NCBI GenBank assembly: GCA_020465985.1
Contig: JAANYP010000185.1
Coordinates: 212,958-276,957 of the forward strand
Direction of reading: 5' to 3'
DNA from: Centrapalus pauciflorus
Taxonomy: Eukaryota > Streptophyta > Magnoliopsida > Asterales > Asteraceae
DNA: 64,000 nt
The translations under genes and the position numbers were made by a program. The notes under the pieces are model-generated. The model was not told the DNA's origin. It was given only the letters and a program-made list of their open reading frames with translations, and did no database searches. Below, one piece after another: positions 56,290 through 64,000 of the stretch (the first letter of the stretch is position 1; every line of letters begins with the position of its first letter).

Positions 56290-56512
56290 GTGTCCTAAAT
56301 GTTCTAAGTTATTATATGTCTCACACTGCTCAAGTTTTTCAGAACAGCTTAGGCAGAACAGGCTATGCATGTTTTACACTTAGCCAATTTCTGAAAGCTT
56401 GAACAGCTTGAGCGTATAACAGGTTTGACAATATCAGTTTTCACCTCAAACCTGGTCTGTTGATCAAATATCCAACCTGCTCACTCTCTCAATCTGTCAT
56501 ACAGGACATTGT
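56290..56512 (+). other. linker of C up to the E insertion
   Basis: Aligns with 743-965 of element A (CAGCTTGA and ACCTG words). The last five bases, ATTGT, are the predicted left target duplication of E. Confidence 0.7.
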
Positions 56513-57283
56513 TGTTGGAATTAGTGTCCAGGTCACAATTATTTGTAAACATATTGTTATCAGGCTGGATCCTTTTTGGGTGCATGCATAGAGTTGTAAA
56601 GAGAAGATGATTAACTTAATATATAATGTTAATTAGTTTGTTAATTTATTATGTTTAATAAATTAATTAGAAACTAAATAATTGATATTTGATTAATGGG
56701 TTCGTTTGTTAATTTATTAATAGTTAATAAATTAACCGGAAGCTAATAGAATTAATTGAGGAAGTATAGGGGCTAAACTGTAATTAGTTGTTGATAGTCA
56801 ACATGGCACCCCCTAAACCCTAATAGGGGGGGGGGGGCACCAATCCATCCCACATGGATTTGGGATAAAAAATTTGTAGGTTTCTAAAACCTATAAATAG
56901 GCAGCCCCTGCCTGCTTCATTCCTCGCTCATTCAATTCTAAGTTCTCTAACAATCACAAGGGATACCAGTTTTTGGGACTCTGAGATCTGAGCTTAGAAA
57001 AGTTATAATTATCTTTCTTTTGTTCATTGGGTGTGAACAACTAGAGGCGATCTTGTTTTAGACGCTTATTACTCGATTCAGAGGCTGTTCGTACAATCGT
57101 TCTTCATGGAGAAAATTGTGAATTTTCTCAAGGTTAGTTTTTCTTATTCATCTCTTTATTTTAATAATTAGTTGCTTAGCTTGTTTGGTTAGATCCTTAA
57201 GGTTTTATATTTTTGCATAATTAGGTTATTTAATTTTCCGCAAAGTTTTAATTTAACCTAGCAAGGGTATAGGGAACCCAACA
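56513..57283 (+). repeat. 5' LTR of E (771 bp)
   Basis: TGTTGGAATTAGTGTCC...GGGAACCCAACA. TATAAATAG at 56892-56900. A G12 run lies near 56826. In the 287 bp comparable with the 3' LTR, about 8 substitutions and two small indels were counted by eye. Confidence 0.92.
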
Positions 57284-57284
57284 G

Positions 57285-57296
57285 TGGTATCAGAGC
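57285..57296 (+). other. primer-binding site of E
   Basis: TGGTATCAGAGC, perfect tRNA-Met type, right after the LTR. Confidence 0.95.
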
Positions 57297-58844
57297 GGTC
57301 AAACTAACGAGCTTTGCACTAATTTTGAGATGATAATCTTGTTCTTAAATTTCAAAATTTGTTTTGATTAATTTTCAGAATTTTGATTTAATTTTAATGG
57401 TGTTTTTAATTTTAAATTAAATTGTTTAAACTTAAAATTAATTTTTAAATATTAAATAAATCCGAAAAATTAATTAAAAATTATTTTTTTGAAATTGTTG
57501 GAGTAAAATTCGATTTTTGATAATTATTTAATTTTTAAAATAGTTTTTAAATATTAAACTAACTGTCTAAATTTTGAAAATTGTTTTTCATATTTATCTT
57601 CAAATTTTCAGATTTTTAAAAGGTTTTAAATGGATAAATCTGAAATATTAAATAAATTATTATTTTATTAACTTAGGATTTTATTAATTTAATTAAGGGT
57701 TTGATTTTTGGGGTTTTAGATAAACATGCCTTAGAGATAAGCTTGATTTTCTAGGTTTATCCTAAATCCTATTTATCTAGAAATTACCTTAATTTAAACT
57801 AAGTGCTTATCCTAAAGGTTTTAGAATATCATAATTTATTAGGATAAACTTGTATTATCCTAGGTTTAAATTTTGAGAATTTATATGGTCATATATATTG
57901 ATTTCGGATTTAATATATATATTTAATAATTAAATGTTTCTTATTTTATTTAAATATTGAAACCGAAATATATATATAAAATATAAATATTAATTTAAAC
58001 CTTGATATTTTAAATTGTTTAAAATATACCCTGAATTTTAAAATGTTTAAAATAGACCCTTTAATTTTAAAAGTTTAAAATTAAACCGCTAAGATTTAAA
58101 AGAAATTTATATATGTATTATTGATTATGTATATATATATATATATCATTTAAATCTAATTACATCGTGAGTCAATTGATAAATCGGCTCACCCATAGTG
58201 AACAAACTATAAACGAGGTATAAGGCGGGTCGCTCTGCTTCCCTAAAGGAGTAGGTTTTTAACAGCTTCGCGCTGACCTACCTCCTCCGCTTCGCTGTGC
58301 GTTCAATGGAGCTACCGAGGACTTTTGATAGGATGGTGTCCAGATTAAAAGTATAATCTAAAGTACTAAAACAAAATCCCGTTTTAGATATATCAAAAGT
58401 GAATTAGTATGCAAATCCATGAAAAATGCACATCTCCTATATGCACTGTTAGTGGAGCGTGTGTATTGACCGGCACACTAATGAGAGACATATTAGGAGG
58501 TGATGTAGGACTCGCGATTCCCGGACTGATCCGTGCCGGGTCTTACGCAGTTTTGCATGGTTAAATTCACCATCTTGTCCGTGATCCTCGGCAACCCAGT
58601 CACGGATAGTAGTTGAGCATAACCGAGATTAACATGTCATTGATAAGATTCAATGAATCTCAAAAGATCTAGGAATTTCATAGAGATTGAAATCGACAAG
58701 AGTTTGTCCACCTAAAATAAATTCGTGGCGTGATTGCGGCGACCCTTTTTATAAAACGAATCGAAAATATGGATCCTAGCCTTAATTCAAATTGGGTAAA
58801 TTGTTTAAGGAATACTTCAAACTAACTAAAACTTTATCTCACAG
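57297..58844 (+). other. untranslated leader of E
   Basis: 1.5 kb without ORFs: an AT-rich first part (57300-58160) and a GC-richer, structured second part (58190-58760), the usual place of the packaging signal. Hairpin at 58248-58285. Confidence 0.6.
58248..58285 (+). promoter_or_regulatory. leader hairpin, possible packaging or dimerisation signal
   Basis: GGAGTAGGT (58248-58256) pairs with ACCTACCTCC (58276-58285, one bulged C), and inside it CAGC (58263-58266) pairs with GCTG (58272-58275) around TTCGC. Function is inferred from position only. Confidence 0.35.
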
Positions 58845-61131
58845 ATGTCTACTTCTACTGGTACTCCCACTCCTGCTCCCAACCACGCATCCAACTTCTC
58901 ACTCTTTTCCGTTCTGGGTAGGGAAAAACTATCCGGTCCGAACTATGTGGACTGGATGAGAAACCTCAAATTTACGCTGAGGTACGAGAACAAGGAGTAT
59001 GTTCTCGATGAACAAATTCCCACACTGAATGAGAATCCCACCCAGGAGGAAATGGACGCACACCAGAAACATTACGATGATGCAAACAAAGTGTCCTGCA
59101 TCATGGCGTCATCAATGGTTCCTGAGCTTGCTAAAGCCTTCGAGAATACATGGGCCTTTGAGATGAATCAGCAGCTGCGAGAGATGTTTGAGGCTAAGGC
59201 GAGCAAAGAGCGCCTTGATGTGGTAAGATCCCTCATGGCCTGCAAACCAAAACCTGGAACATCTATCTGCACTTTCGTCCTTGAGATGAAGGGGTACTTC
59301 GACCGGCTGGAGGCTCTCAATATGGTGTTTGACTCTGAGTTCTCCACCAATATCATTCTTTCTGGACTGCCCACCATCTATAATCAGTTCGTACTCTCCT
59401 ATCAGATGAACATGAATCAGAAGGAGACATCAATTATGGAACTGCATAATCTGGTCCGAACCGCTGAACAGGGAATCAAGAAAGATGAGACCCTTGTGGC
59501 CCCTGTGCTTACTGTCGGTAAGGCCTCAAAGAAACGGAAGTCATCCTGGAAGACCCCAAAAGGAAAGTCCAAGAAAGGGTCTCAAGGGAAAACAGAGTCC
59601 GGTATTGTGCCTACTAAAGATCCGAAGGAAGCAGTATGCTTTTACTGCAATGGCAAGGGGCACTGGAAGGGAAGCTGCCCATCATATCTGAAGGACCTTA
59701 AAGACGGCAAAGTCGAAAAGGCCAGCACCTCAGGTATGTTCATGATCGAACTCCATAACACTTCTATCTCTAATTCATGGGTTCTTGATACAGGATGTGG
59801 TACTCACATTTGCTCTGTATTGCAGGGACTAAGTGAAAGTAGAAGCTTGAAGCATGGGGAGCTGAACCTAATCATGGGGAATCGAAAGATCACGCCTGTG
59901 AAGAAAGTCGGAAGGTTCCAGCTCGTGCTTAGATCAGGAGTAGAGATTAGCTTAAATAATTGCTGTTATTCACCCGATATGAATCGGAACATCATTTCTT
60001 TGTTTGCCTTGTATAAGGATGGATACAATTTCAGCTTTGATAATAATAATGGAAGTATTTTGGTTTATTTGAATGATGTTTTTATATTCAAAGCTTGTCC
60101 TTATAATAGCATATATGAAACTGTTGAGTGTGATAACAACGTATTATTTGATATTGATTCTAACGAAATTGGTAAGTCCAAATTGTGGCACTGTCGCCTT
60201 GGGCACATTAACAAGAAACGCATCACCCAACTCCAAAAGGATGGAGTGTTGGAATCATTCGACCTAAAATCGGATGATGTATGCGAATCCTGTTTACTGG
60301 GCAAGATGACAAAATCACCATTCACAGGAACGTGTGAAAGAGGTGAAGGACTATTGGATTTGGTCCACACAGATGTATGTGGGCCATTCCGATGTGCTAC
60401 AAAAGGGGAAAATCGGTACTGTGTCACCTTTACAGATGACTATAGTAGATTTGGATATGTTTATTTAATTAAACATAAGTCCGACACTTTTGAGACATTC
60501 AAAAGATATCAAAGTGAAGAAGAGAATCAACTGGGCAGAAAGATAAAGGTTCTCCGCTCCGACAGGGGAGGATAGTACCTTAGTATCGAGTTTCTCGATC
60601 ATCTTAGAAGCTGTGGAATAGTTTCCCAGTTAACACCTCCTAGAACACCACAACTCAACGGAGTTGCGGAGAGGAGAAACAGAACCTTGTTAGACATGGT
60701 CCGATCTATGATGAGTCGAGCAACATTTCCAGTAAGTTTCTGGGGTTATGCATTAGAAACTTCGGCACATATTCTAAATCTAGTACCCAACAAGAAAGTT
60801 TCAAAGACACCTTACGAGATGTGGCAGGGAAAGCGTCCTTCCCTTGGTCACATCAAGATCTGGGGTTGTGAAGTCTTCGTTGGACGAGAGACCTCTGACA
60901 AACTCAGTCAAAGATCTGAAAAGTGTCTATTCGACGGTTACCCAAAGAGTCGTTTGGATATCTATTTTACAAACCACGTGAAAACGTAGTGTTTGTATCT
61001 ACAAGAGGAGTGTTCCTCGAGAAGGAGATAATATCTACAGAGGACGTGGGAGTAAGATCGATCTTGATGAGATTCAAGATACTACCGATGAAGAACCAAC
61101 TGCAAACACTGACCATCAACATGAGGCTGAG
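58845..61131 (+). pseudogene. gag-protease-integrase of element E, stop plus frameshift
   Basis: ATG at 58845 (MSTSTGTPTPAPNH). The gag domain includes NYVDWMRNLKFTLRYENKEY; CCHC is CFYCNGKGHWKGSC; the protease active site is in SWVLDTGCGTHIC. Integrase zinc region LWHCRLGHINKKR ... CESCLLGK; catalytic Asp in HTDVCGPF and LRSDRGG, followed directly by a TAG at 60573-60575 where related proteins have Glu. The same frame continues through NGVAERRNRTLLDMV (catalytic Glu) to 60989, where the frame is lost near 60945-60990 (a PKSRLDIYF segment where relatives have KETKGYYFY). The linker to RT is read in another frame from about 60990. Confidence 0.85.
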
Positions 61132-62850
61132 ATGCCTGTTGAACCCAATGACATATCCTTACCTTTGCGCAGATCCGGTAGAGTTAGGAATCCTCCTGAG
61201 TTCTACTATGGTTTCCATATTGAACAGGATGATATGATTAGTGATAGTACACTAGTCGACTTAGATGAACCAGCTAACTACCGGGAAGCGATGGCAGGCC
61301 CTGAGGCAGCCAAATGGAAGGAAGCTATGGATAGCGAGATTGAATCCATGTATGGCAACCAAGTTTGGAACTTGGTTGATCCCACACCCGGTCTAAAGAC
61401 GGTGGGTTGTACGTGGATATTCAAGAAGAAAACGAATATGAACGGGAAAGTACACACTTACAAAGCTAGGCTGGTGGCAAAGGGCTATACTCAAACCTAC
61501 GGGATTGACTATAAGGAAACCTTTTCACCGGTAGCTAAGATTAAATCCATAAGGATAGTTCTGGCCATAGCTGCGTTTCATGACTATGAAATCTGGCAGA
61601 TGGATGTCAAAACCGCTTTCCTTAACGGGAAATTGACAGAGAATGTGTTTATGACACAACCTGAAGGTTTTGTAGACACCAAGTATCCTAAGAAAGTGTG
61701 TAAGCTTCAGAAGTCCATTTATGGACTTAAGCAAGCTTCTCGAAGCTAGAATCTTTGCTTTCATGAGAAAATCACAGAGTTTGGATTTTCTAGAAGCGAA
61801 GATGAGTCCTGCATATATGTCAAGGTCAGTGGGAGCACTGTAGTCTTCCTGGTATTATATGTCGATGACATATTACTTATAGGAAACGACATCTGAACAT
61901 TACAGAGTGTAAAAGATTGGTTGGGAAGATGTTTTGCTATGAAGGATCTAGGAGATGCAGCTTTTATTCTGGGTATAAAGATTTATAGAGATAGAACGAG
62001 ACGTCTAATAGGACTAAGCCAGGATACGTACTTAGACAAAATACTGAAAAGGTTCAGTATGGAGAAGTCTAAGAAGGGGAACCTTCCCTTTGCTCATGGC
62101 ATAAAGATTAGTAAAGACATGAGCCCGAAGACACAGGAGGAACGAGACAGAATGAGTCGAGTTCCATATGCTTCGGCCATAGGATATATAATGTATGCCA
62201 CGACATGTACGAGGCCTGATGTCTCATTTGCTTTAAGCATGGTGAGTCGACATTAGCAAGACCCTGGTGAAGGTCAATAGACGGCGGTCAAGAATATTCT
62301 TAAGTATTTAAGAAATACTAAAGACAGGTTCTTGGTTTACGGTGGACAGGATGAACTCAAAGTAACCGGTTATTGCGATGCGAGTTTCCAAACAGATAGA
62401 GATGACTGTCGATCACAATCTGGTTGGGTGTTCTTATTGAACGGGGGAGCCGTGATGTGGAAGAGTTCGAAGCAGGAATCCGTGGCAGACTCTACCTACG
62501 AGTCAGAATATATTGCGGCCTAAAAAGCCTCAAAGGAAGCCATCTAGTTGAAGAATTTCATTGGAGATCTTGGAGTTGTCCCAACGGTTCAAGACCCCAT
62601 CGAAATATTCTACGACAACGAAAGTGCTGTTTCGTTGACTAAAGAACCCAAGGATCATGGAAAGTCCAAGCATATTGATCGGAAGTACCACTTTGTTCGT
62701 AGCAAGGTTGAAGAAGGACATGTGATTGTGAAAAGAGTGAGATTAGAGGAGAATCCAGCTGATCCGTTCACAAAGCCACTTTCTCAACCGAAACAGTGTA
62801 GTAATGTTGTTAGCATAGGATTACGAGATAATGTAAAGTTTAGTAGTTAG
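61132..62850 (+). pseudogene. reverse transcriptase and RNase H of element E, six stops
   Basis: One frame holds the whole region: PANYREAMAGPEAAKWKEAM, WIFKKKTNMNG, ARLVAKGYTQTYGIDY, MDVKTAFLNG, YGLKQAS, YVDDILLIGND, YASAIGYIMYA, ELKVTGYCDASFQTD, STYESEY and NPADPFTKPL. Stops lie at 61747, 61894, 62254, 62278, 62521 and 62545. By comparison with relatives, three replace Trp (TGG to TAG) and one Gln (CAG to TAG), consistent with C-to-T/G-to-A decay. The terminal stop is at 62848. Confidence 0.87.
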
Positions 62851-63700
62851 TTTTGAATTTGAAACATTGTAACAATGATTTGAAATTGTAATGGATTTGG
62901 TGATTAAATAATGAAGATTTATTTATTTGCAAAGTGCTGACATCTTCTATTAATTTATCGTTGTGTATCCTTTTGCATGTTTAGAACCAACTCCCAGAGT
63001 AATTAATTTTATTCAAATACCTCAGTCGTTCGTACTACCGGGAGTTAGTATTGAATAAAGACTGTCATGGAATGTTAGTAGACTGTCAAGAGTTTGACAT
63101 AGCATAGAGATTGCTACAACATTCATGGGTACTTAATGGAAATTTAAGTATAGGGCACTCACACTTGGAAAGGTACTTCATGGATCAAATCATAAGTATT
63201 TCCAAGATGATAATATCCTCTATTCTTCAGACGGAGATACATTGAAGTTGCGGTTTTCTAGTCCGTCATACCTTAGTGCATTCAAACGCTGTGCGTAACT
63301 GCCAGTTATAACGGATGTATCTAGTTACGATGTTATTAGTTAGCTAGCGATGTGTATGTGAAGTTTATTCGTTCCTTTTGCCTATATGGAAAAGCGATAT
63401 CTATGGGCCCTCTGATGATTAAACATTGACTCTAGAGTGTCGGGCCCGACCGAGACAAAATTGAAGTGTTCAATTAATAAGTCTCATATAGTCATATTAA
63501 TCGGAAATCAGAAACATAATTTTGAAACCAAAGATTGATTATAATCCATGTCTTAGTTTCATACGATATCAGAGAACGAAGGAATAGTTGATCCCTTATC
63601 TAAAGAATTAGCTCTGATATGATTCAGATTTCGGCAGCTGTATCGAGTAGCTAGGAAGGCTGGTAATAGAATGTGTTTAGACAAATAGTTGCCAACTTGT
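62851..63700 (+). other. 3' untranslated region of E
   Basis: 850 bp without a coding frame between the pol stop and the polypurine tract. Nothing recognised beyond AT-rich sequence and scattered TTAGT/GTCAT words. Confidence 0.5.
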
Positions 63701-63713
63701 ACAAGTGGGAGAC
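63701..63713 (+). other. polypurine tract of E
   Basis: ACAAGTGGGAGAC directly before the LTR TGTTGGAA. Confidence 0.85.
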
Positions 63714-64000
63714 TGTTGGAATTAGTGTTCAAGTCACAATTATTTGTAAACATATTGTTATCAGGCTGGATCCTTTTTGGGTGCATGCAATGAATTGTAA
63801 AGAGAAGATGATTAACTTAAATATATAATGTTAATTAGTTTGTTAATTTATTATGTTTAATAAATTAATTAGAAACTAAATAATTGATTATATTTGATTA
63901 ATGGGTTAGTTTGTTAATTTATTAATAGTTAATAAATTAACCGGAAGCTAATAGAATTAATTGAGGAAGTACAGGGGCTAAACTGCAATTAGTTGATAGT
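63714..64000 (+). repeat. 3' LTR of E, first 287 bp
   Basis: Same start as 56513; cut by the window edge, so the right target duplication and the rest of element C are not visible. Confidence 0.92.

Larger units (their letters stand above)
49007..56512 (+). mobile_element. SIRE-type copia element C (family A), 5' part, interrupted by E
   Basis: 5' LTR, tRNA-Met primer site, gag, protease, integrase, RT/RNase H and the first 220 bp of the linker are present. At 56513 a different copia element starts, so ORF3 and the 3' LTR of C must lie beyond 64000. Pol and LTR match element A closely, but the frames carry many stops. Confidence 0.9.
56513..64000 (+). mobile_element. Tork/Angela-like Ty1/copia element E, 3' LTR truncated by window
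   Basis: A 771-bp 5' LTR, tRNA-Met primer site, a 1.5-kb leader, gag-protease-integrase-RT-RNase H in copia order, a polypurine tract and the first 287 bp of a 3' LTR. Pol phrases such as LDMVRSMMSRATFPVSFWGY and IWGCEVFV resemble BARE1/Angela-type elements; lineage is from recognition, not alignment. At least one stop in gag-pro-INT, a frameshift before RT and six stops in RT/RNase H make it non-autonomous. It is nested in element C. Confidence 0.88.

Overview
This window looks like transposable-element-dominated intergenic DNA of a flowering plant, most likely a eudicot. Evidence: AT-rich sequence with long (TA)n tracts, five recognisable LTR retrotransposons, plant initiator-tRNA-Met primer sites (TGGTATCAGAGC type), plant-type splice sites, a PIF/Harbinger-like ORF1 relic and a Helitron-like end. 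No intact host gene was found, and the species cannot be named from this sequence.

Layout. (1) 1-7099: 3' part of a SIRE/Maximus-type Ty1/copia element (A), with the pol C-terminus, a very long third ORF and the 3' LTR. (2) 7100-24587: older, decayed DNA on both strands. It holds a foldback, a possible copia LTR/PBS relic, a five-unit hairpin array, a minus-strand copia gag coiled-coil relic, two arrays of an ACTCGAG motif, a Harbinger-type ORF1 pseudogene, a Helitron-like terminus, a five-exon minus-strand gene fragment of unknown identity and long featureless stretches. (3) 24593-37477: a complete Ty3/gypsy chromovirus (D, Tekay/Del-like) with 2.7-kb LTRs and a perfect TCTAA target duplication. 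Its protease region is split by an antisense solo LTR (29135-31494, duplication GCTAC), and its pol appears to carry a 69-bp spliceosomal intron. (4) 38258-48880: a complete second SIRE-type copia element (B) with 663-bp LTRs and a TGTTT duplication. (5) 49007-56512: a copy of family A (C), cut short at 56513 by (6) a Tork/Angela-like copia element (E) that runs off the right edge.

Each element encodes the usual parts: gag with CCHC knuckles, aspartic protease, integrase, reverse transcriptase and RNase H. Gypsy D has the RT-RH-INT order and a C-terminal chromodomain. The SIRE-type elements add an ORF3 (env-like only by position). All copies with their gag-pol visible carry stops or frameshifts, so they should depend on proteins from elsewhere. 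LTR pairs of B and D, and the visible part of E, differ by about 3% by eye, suggesting insertions of similar, fairly recent age.

The most unusual signals are the 43-bp hairpin array with compensatory stem changes (9816-10031), the intron-like interruption of gypsy pol (32562-32630), the phase-consistent five-exon fragment (15098-16277), the promoter-like block before ORF3 in element A, and family-specific short-motif arrays in and near LTRs.
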